From: Actinomycetota bacterium
GTDB taxonomy: Bacteria > Actinomycetota > Actinomycetes > Actinomycetales > Cellulomonadaceae
DNA: 64,000 bases
Reading direction: 5' to 3'
Assembly (NCBI GenBank): GCA_018898235.1
Contig: JAHIJU010000247.1
Location: 1-64,000, forward strand
The notes beneath the pieces are model-generated. The model saw only the letters and a list, made by a program, of their open reading frames with translations. It ran no database searches and had not been told where the DNA came from. The position numbers were made by a program, and so were the translations under genes. Positions 48,134-57,730 of this stretch are shown piece by piece (positions within the stretch are counted from its first letter, which is position 1; each line of letters opens with the position of its first letter).

Positions 48134-48976
48134 TCACCGACCAAGAAGGGTCGAGCTCGCTCTCGCCCAACGCTCGTCCCATGGACCGATCGCCTCGACG
48201 CCGACCTCCCGCAACCGGTCGTGCCCAAGAACCGAGTACGCAGGACGCGCTGCAGGACGAACGAACTGCGCGCTCGTTGTCGGCCCGACCGCGTCCGCAT
48301 CGACGCCCGCCGCCGAAGCGATCGCCCTCGCGAAGCCGTACCACGAGACACCTCCCGATGAGGTGCCGTGATAGATGCCCGACGGCGCACCCGCTTCGAC
48401 CAGGCGGACGATCAGCCCAGCGAGGTCGACGGTCCACGTCGGTTGCCCGACCTGGTCATCGATCACCAGGGCACTCCCCCGTTCACGCAGGAGTCTGGCG
48501 ATCGTTGACGGGAAGCTGGTACCACCTGCGCCGTACAACCACGCGGTACGCACGATGAGGTGATCGGCGCAGTAGGAGCGAACCGCCCACTCGCCGGCCG
48601 CCTTCGTACGGCCGTACGCGGTGCGCGGTGCGATCGGGTCGTCCTCCCCGTAGGGCGACGAGGCGTCCCCGGCGAACACGTAGTCCGTCGAGATCTGGAC
48701 GAGCCTGGCGCCGACCTCGGAGGCAACCCGCGCAAGGTTGGCAGGGCCTACTGCGTTCACTGCGAAGGCCTCTGCCTCCTCGGTCTCCGCCTGATCCACC
48801 GCGGTGTAGGCGGCGCAGTTGACCACGACGTCGGCCGCCCGGACAGCCCGACGCACCGAGTCGAGATCGGTGATGTCGACATCGTCCCGGCCGACAGCGG
48901 TGACGTCCTCGCCGGTGAGAATTCCCGCCATGTCACGACCGAGCATGCCGTCGCCACCGACTACCAACCAGCGCAC
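48134..48976 (-). CDS. rmlD: dTDP-4-dehydrorhamnose reductase
   Basis: A 280-residue SDR enzyme for the last step of dTDP-L-rhamnose synthesis. Seen are the nucleotide motif VVGGDGMLG, QISTDYVF (94-101) and the catalytic YGRTK (Y121, K125). The start is the GTG at 48976. It is divergent from rmlA (110 bases), while rmlC lies 11 kb away and rmlB is not in the window. Confidence 0.95.
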   Translation of the reverse strand: MRWLVVGGDGMLGRDMAGILTGEDVTAVGRDDVDITDLDSVRRAVRAADVVVNCAAYTAVDQAETEEAEAFAVNAVGPANLARVASEVGARLVQISTDYVFAGDASSPYGEDDPIAPRTAYGRTKAAGEWAVRSYCADHLIVRTAWLYGAGGTSFPSTIARLLRERGSALVIDDQVGQPTWTVDLAGLIVRLVEAGAPSGIYHGTSSGGVSWYGFARAIASAAGVDADAVGPTTSAQFVRPAARPAYSVLGHDRLREVGVEAIGPWDERWARASSTLLGR

Positions 48977-49086
48977 CGCTCAGAGCCCCTTCAGGTGGCC
49001 ATCTCCTCGACCGGTCGAACCTTACGCGAACCGGCCGAGCCGCGGAAATTGCCTGGCAAGCACGTCCGATGCGCCACACTGAACCC

Positions 49087-49953
49087 ATGCGCGGAATCAT
49101 CCTGGCCGGCGGCTCGGGCACGCGGCTGCACCCGATCACTCTCGGCGTCAGCAAGCAGCTCGTGCCGGTCTACGACAAGCCGATGGTCTACTACCCGCTC
49201 TCGACGCTGATGCTGGCCGGGATCCGGGATGTGCTGGTCATCACCACACCGCACGACGCGGAGCCGTTTCACCGCCTCCTGGGCGACGGCTCGCAGTTCG
49301 GCATCTCGATCACCTACACGGTGCAGGACGAGCCGAACGGCCTCGCGCAGGCGTTCGTGCTCGGTGCCGAGTTCATCGGCTCCGACTCCGTGTCGCTCGT
49401 CCTCGGCGACAACATCTTCTACGGCCCAGGTCTCGGGTCGCGGCTCCAGACGTTCGCGCCTGCCGAGGGTGGGGCCGTCTTCGCCTACCGCGTGTCCGAT
49501 CCGACCGCCTACGGCGTCGTCGAGTTCGATAGCGCTGGCCGCGCGCTGTCCTTGGAGGAGAAGCCGGCCAGACCGCGGTCGAACTATGCGGTGCCCGGGC
49601 TGTACTTCTACGACAACGACGTCGTGGCGATCGCGAAGGATCTCGCGCCCTCGGCCCGCGGCGAGTACGAGATCACCGATGTCAACCGCACCTACCTCGA
49701 GCAGGGGAGGCTCCACGTGGAGGTGCTGCCGCGCGGCACGGCCTGGCTCGACACGGGGACGTTCGACTCACTGCTTGAAGCCTCACACTTCGTCCGCACG
49801 ATCGAGCTGCGGCAGGGCATGAAGATCGGTGCCCCAGAGGAGGTCGCCTGGCGGCGGGGCTTCTTGTCCGACGAGGAGCTCCGACTGCGGGCGGAGCCGC
49901 TGATCAAGTCCGGCTACGGGACATACCTGCTCAGCCTGCTCGACGAGCACTGA
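49087..49953 (+). CDS. rmlA: Glucose-1-phosphate thymidylyltransferase
   Basis: A 288-residue nucleotidyltransferase that makes dTDP-glucose. It has the signature GGSGTRLHP (8-16), KQLVPVYDKPM and LGDNIFYGPGL with the metal Asp. Allosteric inhibition by dTDP-rhamnose is typical of the family. A hexamer CACACT stands 6 bases before the ATG and no ribosome site is seen, so the message may be leaderless. Confidence 0.97.
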   Translation: MRGIILAGGSGTRLHPITLGVSKQLVPVYDKPMVYYPLSTLMLAGIRDVLVITTPHDAEPFHRLLGDGSQFGISITYTVQDEPNGLAQAFVLGAEFIGSDSVSLVLGDNIFYGPGLGSRLQTFAPAEGGAVFAYRVSDPTAYGVVEFDSAGRALSLEEKPARPRSNYAVPGLYFYDNDVVAIAKDLAPSARGEYEITDVNRTYLEQGRLHVEVLPRGTAWLDTGTFDSLLEASHFVRTIELRQGMKIGAPEEVAWRRGFLSDEELRLRAEPLIKSGYGTYLLSLLDEH

Positions 49954-49980
49954 GGATCCGAGCCGGTCGCGGGCTCAGCC

Positions 49981-51567
49981 TCAGGTCGTCGCGGCGTCGG
50001 TTGCCGCCGTCGCGGACAGGTCGGCTGGTCTGCCCGCGACCGTCGAGCCAGGGCTGGCCTTCGCAGGCTCGTCTGTGCTCGCGCCGACCTTCGGGGTGTC
50101 AGGCGATGTCGCGTCCGGCCTGGCGAGCTCGAGGGTCAGAAGCCCGACAGCAATGCCGAATGCGAGCGCGCCGACCCCCCAGACAGCCATCGGACCGACA
50201 GGAAGCCCGCCCCACCACCATTCCCGCGCCACGTCCAGGTCGGACGTGGGGATGTCGGTGCCCGTGAGGTACCGGCGAAGGTTCTCGTGCAACGCAGCGG
50301 CGTTCGCCACCGTGAGCGCCACCAGCACGAGCGCCCATTGACCGCGGGACCACCGAACGGCAATCTCGCCTCGGACTCGACCCACCGCCGTCACGACGAG
50401 GATGGCGACCAGGGGCAGGATGTAGCGAGGCTGGATCGACTGCCCGACGGGGTATCCCGAGAGGTACTGCATGTACCCCGGGATGATCCACACGGCCGCG
50501 CCGACCAGCACCAACGCGACGAGACGGCGCCAACCCGCGCCCTGCATGCCGGCAAAGACGACACCCACGAGCACACTCCACGCCGACACCCAGACCAGCG
50601 GCGGCATGGAGGTGTCGAGCCAACCAAGTCCCCAGCCACCGAGCGCACCCGTCCACAACGACGGGATATCAGCCAGGAGCCGCAGAATGCCACCGATCGA
50701 CGCGGCAGGTGGTGTGACCGAGCCGCTGACCGATTCCGACTGCCCCGTCGTGAAGAACAAGGCCACGGCGACGACGCCGAGCACTGCAGGGTAGATCTGC
50801 CGTCGCAACCAAGCCGCGGTAGGCCGGAATGTCGTGATCATGCACACCCCGACCGCGAGTGCTCCGTACATGGATGCGTCGGCCCGGGAACCCGCCCCCA
50901 GGCCGAGCGCGAGTGCCGCGAGCGCGCCCAACAGCCATCGCCGTCTCCTGTCGGTGGCTGAGATGTAGCCGAGCAGCGCCACCGGGAGAGTCACGGCCGA
51001 CAGGAGTGTCCAGCTGGACGGGTTGATCGACGGCAGCAGGAACATCCCCAGGGGGACGGCGGTCACGACGGCACCGACGACGACCGCCCTGCGCAACCCG
51101 CCGGACGCGGCCCATCCGACGATGGCCATCACCCCGACCACGAGAACCGCGTTCGCCACTCGCATCAGCAGGACCGAACGCGAGACGTCCGCACCGGCGA
51201 GGAAGCTCATGACGAAGTAGAACAGCGGAGGGTACGACCCGTTGAAGTTGCCACGGCTGGTGGCCACGAGACGGTTGTCCGCGGGGGTCTGTTCCTGGCA
51301 CTCGGCGCTGACGTCCGGGTGGAACGCGTAGCACGGCGCTGCGAGGAGCCGGGCCGGCACCATGCGTTCCGTCGGGCTTCCGCCTGGCTCGCACAGACCA
51401 TCGCGTTCGCCATGCCCGCACCAGATGCTCGCGAGGTGATAGTCCTCATCGGGGGACGCACCGACCGGAGAAGACACCGCCCACGCCGACAGCGCGATCA
51501 CGGCTGCGATCAGGCCCACTGCCCCCACTGTGCGCCGACGCAGGTTCGTGCTCGATCGCCTCCTCAC
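49981..51567 (-). CDS. DUF2142 polytopic membrane protein
   Basis: A 528-residue protein with about 11 membrane segments. The first extracytoplasmic loop begins SPVGASPDEDYHLASIWCG with an acidic PDE motif typical of DUF2142 and related GT-C glycosyltransferases. The last 50 residues are a Pro/Ala/Thr-rich cytosolic tail. The role is probably glycan chain modification or assembly. The GTG start lies 7 bases after TAGGGT. rmlA converges on it with 27 bases between the stops. Confidence 0.87.
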   Translation of the reverse strand: MRRRSSTNLRRRTVGAVGLIAAVIALSAWAVSSPVGASPDEDYHLASIWCGHGERDGLCEPGGSPTERMVPARLLAAPCYAFHPDVSAECQEQTPADNRLVATSRGNFNGSYPPLFYFVMSFLAGADVSRSVLLMRVANAVLVVGVMAIVGWAASGGLRRAVVVGAVVTAVPLGMFLLPSINPSSWTLLSAVTLPVALLGYISATDRRRRWLLGALAALALGLGAGSRADASMYGALAVGVCMITTFRPTAAWLRRQIYPAVLGVVAVALFFTTGQSESVSGSVTPPAASIGGILRLLADIPSLWTGALGGWGLGWLDTSMPPLVWVSAWSVLVGVVFAGMQGAGWRRLVALVLVGAAVWIIPGYMQYLSGYPVGQSIQPRYILPLVAILVVTAVGRVRGEIAVRWSRGQWALVLVALTVANAAALHENLRRYLTGTDIPTSDLDVAREWWWGGLPVGPMAVWGVGALAFGIAVGLLTLELARPDATSPDTPKVGASTDEPAKASPGSTVAGRPADLSATAATDAATT

Positions 51568-51574
51568 GACCAGG

Positions 51575-51580
51575 ACCCTA
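51575..51580 (-). promoter_or_regulatory. -10-like hexamer TAGGGT, leaderless DUF2142 gene
   Basis: TAGGGT lies 7 bases before the GTG at 51567, the same hexamer as before ddl and before the gene starting at 11522. Confidence 0.45.
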
Positions 51581-51610
51581 CCAACGAGCTGCGGCGCGCC
51601 CGATCGGCGT

Positions 51611-52747
51611 TCATCGCCGAGCGGCCAGCTCGTAGGCCTTCACGTGCTGGGCCGCCGAGGCGGCCCACGAGAAGGTGCGCGCGCGAGCGAGGGCCGCAAC
51701 CGAGAGCGACGCCCGCAGCTCTTCGTCGCGCAGAACCCGTGCGAGCTCCTTCGCTATGGACTCGGGGCTGACGTCGCAGTAGGCGACCGCATCTCCCCCG
51801 ACCTCGGGAAGTGACAGCCGGCGCGTCGTGAGGACAGGGGCACCACACGCCATCGCCTCGAGAACCGGGAGCCCGAAACCCTCGCCCAGGCTCGGGTATG
51901 CAACCACGGCGGCGCCCGTCAGCAGGCCTGCCAGGTCCTCCAGCGGCAGGTAGCCAGGGCGAACCAGCGTGAGAGCCGCCGGCACCTCGGCGATTGCGGC
52001 GTCGAGCTGCGCGTCCCATCCACTGCCACCCGCAAGAACCAGGGCCGGTGGATCTGGCAGGTTCCGGCACGCAGCTACCCAGCCCCTCACCAGCGCCGAG
52101 AGGTTCTTGCGTGGCTCGAGCGTGCCGAGGAAGGCGACGTACGGCCGGTCTCCCAGAGCGAGGGCACCGCGCACCCGGTCGATCTCGGCGGCGCCTGCCG
52201 GCCGGAAGCGCTCCAGGTCGACGCCGTGCGGGGCCACGACGAACTGGCCAGGTCGACCACCGGCCAGCCGCAGAATCTCGTCGCGAGTCGCGCGCGACGG
52301 CACGATCAGTGCGCCGGCGCGACGCACAGCAGCCCTCGTGGCTGTGCGGAACAGGGCGACCTTCGCCGCCTGATGAACACCTGGATCGGAGAAGAAGGTC
52401 GCGTCGTGAAGGGTGACGGCAACGGGGACGGGGCTTCGCAACGGCATCGTGTAGTGCGGCGAGTGGACGACATCGACCTTCATCCGGCGGGCCAGCGCAG
52501 GCAGCCCCGTCTGTTCCCACATCAACCGGACGGGCCGCCGGGCGACTGCTCCCGGCGCCGCGACGACGGTGGCCGCCGGCACCCGCTGCCCGAAGACCTC
52601 GACGTCGCGCGCCTGGCAGGCGAGCACGATGTCCACGCCGAGCTCGACGAGCGCAGGGACGATGTCGTCGACGTATCGCCCGACGCCCCCGCGGTTCATC
52701 GGCACGGCCGTCGCATCGAGCAGGACCCGCACCGCTGACTCCCCCAT
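51611..52747 (-). CDS. GT4 glycosyltransferase
   Basis: A 378-residue GT-B enzyme. It begins with VRVLLDATAVPMNRGGVGRYV and the C-terminal half holds FLGTLEPRKNLSALV and the donor motif SLGEGFGLPVLEAMACGAPV. These features are typical of mannosyl- and rhamnosyltransferases that use nucleotide sugars. It diverges from the GT2 at 52800. The ATG at 52747 has no strong ribosome site. Confidence 0.92.
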   Translation of the reverse strand: MGESAVRVLLDATAVPMNRGGVGRYVDDIVPALVELGVDIVLACQARDVEVFGQRVPAATVVAAPGAVARRPVRLMWEQTGLPALARRMKVDVVHSPHYTMPLRSPVPVAVTLHDATFFSDPGVHQAAKVALFRTATRAAVRRAGALIVPSRATRDEILRLAGGRPGQFVVAPHGVDLERFRPAGAAEIDRVRGALALGDRPYVAFLGTLEPRKNLSALVRGWVAACRNLPDPPALVLAGGSGWDAQLDAAIAEVPAALTLVRPGYLPLEDLAGLLTGAAVVAYPSLGEGFGLPVLEAMACGAPVLTTRRLSLPEVGGDAVAYCDVSPESIAKELARVLRDEELRASLSVAALARARTFSWAASAAQHVKAYELAARR

Positions 52748-52785
52748 GACGGTCTCGCCCCGTCCGGGCGGAACTGATGACCCGA

Positions 52786-52791
52786 TAGGCT
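52786..52791 (+). promoter_or_regulatory. -10-like hexamer TAGGCT, possible leaderless GT2
   Basis: TAGGCT stands 8 bases before the GTG at 52800 in the 52-base divergent gap. Confidence 0.4.
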
Positions 52792-52799
52792 AACCGGTC

Positions 52800-53543
52800 G
52801 TGGCCACCACCGAGAATCTGGGTCTCCTCGTGATCGTTCCCGCATGGAACGAGCAGGAGTCGTTGCCCTCGGTGCTCGAGGAGATCTCGAACCAGGTGCC
52901 CGATGCCGACGTCCTGGTGGTCAACGACGGCTCGACCGACAACACGGGCCGAGTGGTCCGCGAGTCGGGGCGGGCGATGCTCCTGGATCTGCCGTTGAAC
53001 CTGGGCGTGGGTGGCGCCATGCGCGCCGGGTACCGGTTCGCCCTGCGTCACGGCTACCGGCGGACCATCCAGGTCGACGCCGACGGGCAGCACGACCCTG
53101 CCGACATCCCCCGGGTGATCGGGCTGCTCGACCACGGAGTCAACGTCGCGCTGGGCGCCCGCTTCGCCGGCGAGGGCGACTACGAGGCACGCGGACCGCG
53201 CCGGTGGGCCATGTCGTTGCTGTCCGTCGTGATCTCGCGGGTCGCCAAGGTGCGTCTCACCGACACGACCTCCGGCTTCCGCGCCTGCGACCGGCGGGCG
53301 ATCTCCCTGTTCGCTGCGGACTACCCGGCCGAATACCTCGGCGACACCATCGAGTCGCTGGTGATCGCCAGCCGGGCCGGCCTGCGGATCGGGCAGGTCC
53401 CGGTGCAGATGCGTCCGAGATCGGCGGGCACGCCCTCGCAGGGCCCCGTGAAGTCGGCCATCTTCCTCGTACGGGCCTCGCTGGCGCTGCTGATCGCGCT
53501 GACGCGCCCGATCGCTGTCCCTGCCACTGCTGGCGCACTGTGA
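52800..53543 (+). CDS. GT2 glycosyltransferase, polyprenyl-phosphate sugar transferase-like
   Basis: A 247-residue GT-A enzyme with VIVPAWNEQESLPSVLEE, VVNDGSTDNT and the donor motif VDADGQHDP. It resembles DPM1-like and GtrB-like enzymes that charge polyprenyl phosphate. It starts with GTG and overlaps the DUF2304 gene by 4 bases (GTGA). GT2-DUF2304 pairs are common in polysaccharide loci. Confidence 0.9.
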   Translation: MATTENLGLLVIVPAWNEQESLPSVLEEISNQVPDADVLVVNDGSTDNTGRVVRESGRAMLLDLPLNLGVGGAMRAGYRFALRHGYRRTIQVDADGQHDPADIPRVIGLLDHGVNVALGARFAGEGDYEARGPRRWAMSLLSVVISRVAKVRLTDTTSGFRACDRRAISLFAADYPAEYLGDTIESLVIASRAGLRIGQVPVQMRPRSAGTPSQGPVKSAIFLVRASLALLIALTRPIAVPATAGAL

Positions 53544-53929
53544 GCGGCTATGTCTTCGCCGTCACGGCGGCGATCGCCCTGCTGGTCTTTCTCGTGGTCC
53601 TGCTGCGCTCGCGCCGGCTGCGCGAGAAGTATGCGATCACCTGGCTGGTCGTCGGGGCCGCCATCGCCGTCCTGGGCGCCTTCCCGAGCATCATGCTGTG
53701 GCTCACCGCGGCGGTAGGGATCCAGACCCCGACGAACCTGTTGTTCGCAGCCTCGCTGATCGTGCTCCTGGTCGTCGACATCCAGCTGAGCGTCGAGATC
53801 ACCGGGCTGGAGGAGGAGACCCGGACGTTGGCCGAGGAGGTCGCGCTGCTGCGTCTGGAGGTGGAGCGCGGGCGGCAGGTCGCCGAGGGCGAACCACCGG
53901 TCACGCCGGCGCCCGAACCGGAGCCCTGA
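53540..53929 (+). CDS. DUF2304 membrane protein
   Basis: A 129-residue protein with three membrane segments (about 4-22, 35-55 and 64-83). A coiled-coil-like acidic tail follows (about 90-115, GLEEETRTLAEEVALLRLEV) and a Pro-rich end. DUF2304 proteins accompany GT2 enzymes and may anchor them or act as a flippase component. Translation is coupled to the GT2. Confidence 0.88.
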   Translation: MSGYVFAVTAAIALLVFLVVLLRSRRLREKYAITWLVVGAAIAVLGAFPSIMLWLTAAVGIQTPTNLLFAASLIVLLVVDIQLSVEITGLEEETRTLAEEVALLRLEVERGRQVAEGEPPVTPAPEPEP

Positions 53930-54014
53930 CTCACGGAGCCGTCGCGCCGCCCACCTGTCCCAGGTTCGTCGCGCTGAGGCGGTGCCTCGCCCCGATGGAG
54001 GGCCGGAGGGCCAC

Positions 54015-54046
54015 GAGCGGGTCGCTGCGACCGCCATGACCCGCTC
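54015..54046. terminator. Inverted repeat between convergent genes
   Basis: GAGCGGGTC (54015-54023) and GACCCGCTC (54038-54046) are perfect arms between the DUF2304 and flippase genes, which converge. An alternative smaller hairpin GGTCGC/GCGACC lies inside. There is no U tract. It is probably a bidirectional terminator. Confidence 0.5.
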
Positions 54047-54049
54047 CGG

Positions 54050-55318
54050 TCATGCCTCGGCCCGGCGAAGCCGCGGTCGCGTGAGCGACCACAGCAGCGG
54101 TAGCGCGACAGCCAGGGCCGCCAACGGGCCGATCAACGCACCGACAGCCGTCGTCTGCACCACGGGCTGCGGGCTGACAACGAGCCACAGGGCCGTGGCC
54201 GCGACAGCGACGGCCCACATCGTGATCATCTGGGCGTGGCCGGACAACGCGATGAACGTCGCCGACAGGAGGAGCACCCAGGCCAGGAGGAACGCGGACA
54301 GGACCAGGAGCGCCACGGCCCCGGGCGAGACGACGTAGGCCGCTCCGTAGACGAGCTGGACGAGCCACGGACCCCAGAACCATCCGATCGCCGCACCGAT
54401 CGCCCCCAGGGCACCGGATCCCACCGTGCCGAGGACCAGCAGCCTGCGTAGCCGTGACGGACCACCGGACTCGGCTGCCAGCCGCCAGCGGACGACCGCG
54501 GGGACGGTGAGCGCCTGGATCGGAGACACCAGCAGGAGCGGTACGCGGGAGACCGTGAGAGCGGCGAAGACGGCGCCGCTCGCTCCCCCGCTGGCGTGGC
54601 CCGTCAGCCCGGCGACCATGGTCGGGTACCCCGTGACGACGCTCGCGTTGAGCGCTGCGGCGAGCATCAAGGAGGTGGACCTGCGGGCCGCCCGGCCCCA
54701 CTCCGCAACTGGGATCGCGACCCGTGGCAGCACGACGCGTGCGCGCCCGAACCAGCCGAGCCAGGCGAACGAACCGGCCGCGACGCTGATCGCGGCAGTG
54801 GACAACGTCACCCCGATCGACGCCGCGACCGCGAGGACGAGCACCAGCCGGGTCAGGGCCTCGGCCACGACGAGTCCCGAGTACGCACCCAGCGAGTCGG
54901 ATCCCATCAGGACGCCGCGGACCGTGAACTGCACGGCGAACCCGACCGCAGCCAGGCCGACGACGATCCCGATGTGGCTGCCCGCAGACCCGTAGAGACG
55001 CGCAGCTACCGGTGGCAGGAGCGTGACCGCCGCCACGAGGGCGGCGAGCAGCGCGGACACGGTCGTGACCGCCGGTATCGACGTCCCCGAGTCGTCGACA
55101 CCGGACGCCGTGCGCCGGGCCGTCTCCTGCTCAAGGGTCGACAGCGAGCTACCGAGCCCGAACAGGATTCCCCAGAACGCGACGAAGCGACCGAAGTCTG
55201 CCGGAGACAGCAGCCGACCGATCAACGCGAGAAGCGCAAACCCGGCGACGCTCGCGATGCCGATCGCCACCGCGACGCTCGCGAGGTGACGCGCTCCAGG
55301 ACGGCGAGAGAGCCTCAC
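54050..55318 (-). CDS. Polysaccharide flippase (Wzx-like, MATE/MOP superfamily)
   Basis: A 422-residue protein with about 12 to 14 membrane segments and the fold of O-antigen/teichoic-acid exporters. The N-terminal part is FALLALIGRLLSPADFGRFVAFWG. It would move lipid-linked repeat units across the membrane. The GTG start overlaps the stop of the upstream GT2 by 4 bases. Confidence 0.87.
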   Translation of the reverse strand: MRLSRRPGARHLASVAVAIGIASVAGFALLALIGRLLSPADFGRFVAFWGILFGLGSSLSTLEQETARRTASGVDDSGTSIPAVTTVSALLAALVAAVTLLPPVAARLYGSAGSHIGIVVGLAAVGFAVQFTVRGVLMGSDSLGAYSGLVVAEALTRLVLVLAVAASIGVTLSTAAISVAAGSFAWLGWFGRARVVLPRVAIPVAEWGRAARRSTSLMLAAALNASVVTGYPTMVAGLTGHASGGASGAVFAALTVSRVPLLLVSPIQALTVPAVVRWRLAAESGGPSRLRRLLVLGTVGSGALGAIGAAIGWFWGPWLVQLVYGAAYVVSPGAVALLVLSAFLLAWVLLLSATFIALSGHAQMITMWAVAVAATALWLVVSPQPVVQTTAVGALIGPLAALAVALPLLWSLTRPRLRRAEA

Positions 55319-56379
55319 TCGTCGAGCACCGTGCGCGACCCCCGAACGACCCGCCCGGCCGCGAGAGCGAGTCCACGCAGGATGCCGGCACCGAAGACCG
55401 GGACGAAGACAGGAGCGAGCGCTGCGGCCGCTCTGACCTCATCAGCCGTGCCGCCCGCCGTCCGCACCGCAGCCGGGATCGCAGCCAGTGCGGCCGCCGC
55501 ACCCGCGGCGCCGACCTTCGGCTTGCGCACAGCGACCACGCCGACGAGCCCGGCCGCGACGAGGGCTGCGATCAGGGCTCGCCGGACCACACCGGCCTGG
55601 CCGAGGTACCCGTCCACGAACGTCGTACCGCGAAAGTAGGACTGCCGGATGAATCCCCGTGCACCGGACTTGCCGTGGTAGAGAAACGCAAAGTCCGGCG
55701 AGAGCCAGATGCGATGCTCACCTGCGACGTGGCGCAGCAGGCGGGTGTCGTCGCTCGCCAATTTCGCGTCGTCGTACAGCGATTCGAAACCGTGGACTGC
55801 GCCGAGCAAGACGTCCCGCGGGATCAGGAGGCACCCGGTGCCCTTCGGGTAGTAGTCGAAGTCCTCCGCGCCGAACGAGACCAGCCGAGGATCGGCGGTG
55901 TATCGCCGCCACCCGACCTTGACCAGCCCGGACCAGAATGCGGCAAAGGGATTGCCGCTCGTCTCGACGTCGACGTGACCACACCAGACCCGACGCTCGG
56001 GATGCTGAGCGACCTGCCGGCGGATCCACCGCAGCGAATCGGGCCCCACGATGACCCGGCTGTCGAGCAGGAGGATCGAGGGCTCACGCGCCTCGTCGAC
56101 TCCTCTGCTGCGAGCCGCGAGCCTGCCCGCGTTGCGCTGAGTGATCACCCGGATCCCGGTGCGAGCGGCAAGCGTGCGGAGCACGGCGGGCGTCCCGTCG
56201 GTGCTCCCGTCGTCGACAACCACCACATCGAGCCGAATTCCGGCGGTGTCAGCGGCGGCGCACAGGGCGTCGACCGCGGTCCGCACCCAGGTCTCCTCGT
56301 TGTAGACCGGGATCACGACGCTGAGCGAGTCCAGCGCTCCTGCGGCCACCTCGGGGACGGCCTTCGGCTCGGAAGTCAC
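55315..56379 (-). CDS. GT2 glycosyltransferase with C-terminal membrane segments
   Basis: A 354-residue GT-A enzyme with VVIPVYNEETWV, VVVDDGSTDGTPAV and ILLLDSRVIVGPDS, where DSR stands for the usual DxD. The C-terminal part, from about 265, has hydrophobic stretches that attach it to the membrane. It starts at a GTG. It forms an operon with the flippase downstream and is divergent from the epimerase at 56496. Confidence 0.9.
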   Translation of the reverse strand: MTSEPKAVPEVAAGALDSLSVVIPVYNEETWVRTAVDALCAAADTAGIRLDVVVVDDGSTDGTPAVLRTLAARTGIRVITQRNAGRLAARSRGVDEAREPSILLLDSRVIVGPDSLRWIRRQVAQHPERRVWCGHVDVETSGNPFAAFWSGLVKVGWRRYTADPRLVSFGAEDFDYYPKGTGCLLIPRDVLLGAVHGFESLYDDAKLASDDTRLLRHVAGEHRIWLSPDFAFLYHGKSGARGFIRQSYFRGTTFVDGYLGQAGVVRRALIAALVAAGLVGVVAVRKPKVGAAGAAAALAAIPAAVRTAGGTADEVRAAAALAPVFVPVFGAGILRGLALAAGRVVRGSRTVLDE

Positions 56380-56495
56380 GCCCGAAGGTTATCCGAGAAC
56401 GTCCCTGGCACCGGCCGGCCGGCCGGTGCAGGGCGGACCGGCTGACCTGCGCCTGTCGCGTATCCTGACCGCACGTCAAGCGAACGGGGAGCACG

Positions 56496-57593
56496 TTGAT
56501 CGCGTTTATCGTCGGAACCACGGCGGAGCTCATCAAGATCGCACCGGTCTACCACGAGCTGACGTCACGAGGCCGGGCGAGCGAGATCTGGTTCTCCGGC
56601 CAGCATGTCGACGAACTGCCGGGCACCCTCTCCGATCTCGGCCTGCCCGAACCGCAGGAGTGGCTCGTCCCGGCCTCGGGCGCGGCGAACCTCGCGCGGC
56701 CCGCTGACGTTCCCCGGTGGGTCGCCCGGCTGACGGCCACGGTGTGGCGCAGGCGCAGGGCGCTCAGGTCGCGTCTGACAAGTGACGGCACGGCGCCGAT
56801 CGTCCTCGTCCACGGCGACACGTTCACGGCACCGATCGGTGCGCTCATCGGTCGGCTCCTCGCGGCCCGCGTCGGACATGTCGAGGCCGGGATGCGCAGC
56901 GGAAGCCTGGTCCACCCGTTCCCCGAGGAGGTGAACCGTCGCGTCGCCGGTCGCCTGGTGGACATCCACTTTCCTCCGACGGCCGTCGAGGCCGGGCACC
57001 TGCGCCGCCACCACGGTGCGATCGTCACCACCGGGGCCAACACGATCATCGATGCTGTCAGGTACGCGCTGGAGAACCCCGTCCAGACGAACCTGAAGAT
57101 GCCGGAGTCCTACGGCCTGGCAACGTTGCACCGGTTCGAGCTGGTGCGCCGCGAGGACATGTATCGCAGTGTCCTGGAGACATTGAAGGAGTACTCGGCT
57201 GCGCTCCCGATCGTCTACTTTGCCGGCGCCTCGGAGCGTGAACGCCTCGAGCAGTACGGCTTGATGGACCTGTTCGACGGCGAGCGCTTCCGGATCGAGG
57301 ACAAGCTGAGCTACGTCGCATTCCTGCCCATCCTGGCCAGGGCGCGCTTCGTGGTCACCGACAGCGGCGGCCTGCAGGAGGAGTGCGGACACCTCGGCAT
57401 CCCGTGTGCGGTGCACCGGGCTCGCACGGAACGACACATCGGCGAGGGTACGAACATGATCCTCACCAAGTTCAGCATCCGCACGCTGCGTTCGTTCCTC
57501 GACAGCTACGACCGCTACCGGACCGACGCGACCCTGGACGAGTTCCACCCGAGCAGGACGATCGTCGACGCGCTTGAGGCGCTCACCGCGTGA
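56496..57593 (+). CDS. UDP-N-acetylglucosamine 2-epimerase family (WecB/WbpI-like)
   Basis: A 365-residue GT-B-fold epimerase that inverts C2 of a UDP-HexNAc. Motifs are LVHGDTFT (H106-D108), HVEAGMRSG, PFPEEVNR (141-148) and TDSGGLQEECG. WbpI in Pseudomonas acts on UDP-GlcNAc(3NAc)A, WecB on UDP-GlcNAc; the wbpE- and wbpB-like neighbours favour the WbpI role. The start is a TTG at 56496 with GGGGAG 5 bases before it; no ATG or GTG fits. TATCCT at 56462 is a possible -10 element. Confidence 0.87.
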   Translation: MIAFIVGTTAELIKIAPVYHELTSRGRASEIWFSGQHVDELPGTLSDLGLPEPQEWLVPASGAANLARPADVPRWVARLTATVWRRRRALRSRLTSDGTAPIVLVHGDTFTAPIGALIGRLLAARVGHVEAGMRSGSLVHPFPEEVNRRVAGRLVDIHFPPTAVEAGHLRRHHGAIVTTGANTIIDAVRYALENPVQTNLKMPESYGLATLHRFELVRREDMYRSVLETLKEYSAALPIVYFAGASERERLEQYGLMDLFDGERFRIEDKLSYVAFLPILARARFVVTDSGGLQEECGHLGIPCAVHRARTERHIGEGTNMILTKFSIRTLRSFLDSYDRYRTDATLDEFHPSRTIVDALEALTA

Positions 57594-57606
57594 CGACGGC
57601 CCAGAC

Positions 57607-57640
57607 GGCCCGGTAGGGGCGGCCGTCAGGCGACCGGGCC
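57607..57640 (+). terminator. Inverted repeat after the epimerase gene
   Basis: GGCCCGGT (57607-57614) and ACCGGGCC (57633-57640) can form a stem 14 bases after the stop. No U tract follows. It is a possible terminator. Confidence 0.4.
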
Positions 57641-57730
57641 ACTCCCCGGCGGTCGCATCCAGGTGCGATTCGTCCCGAACCGGCATGAGAGACTCTTCAT
57701 TTTCTGGCACGACGATTCATAGGAGAATCC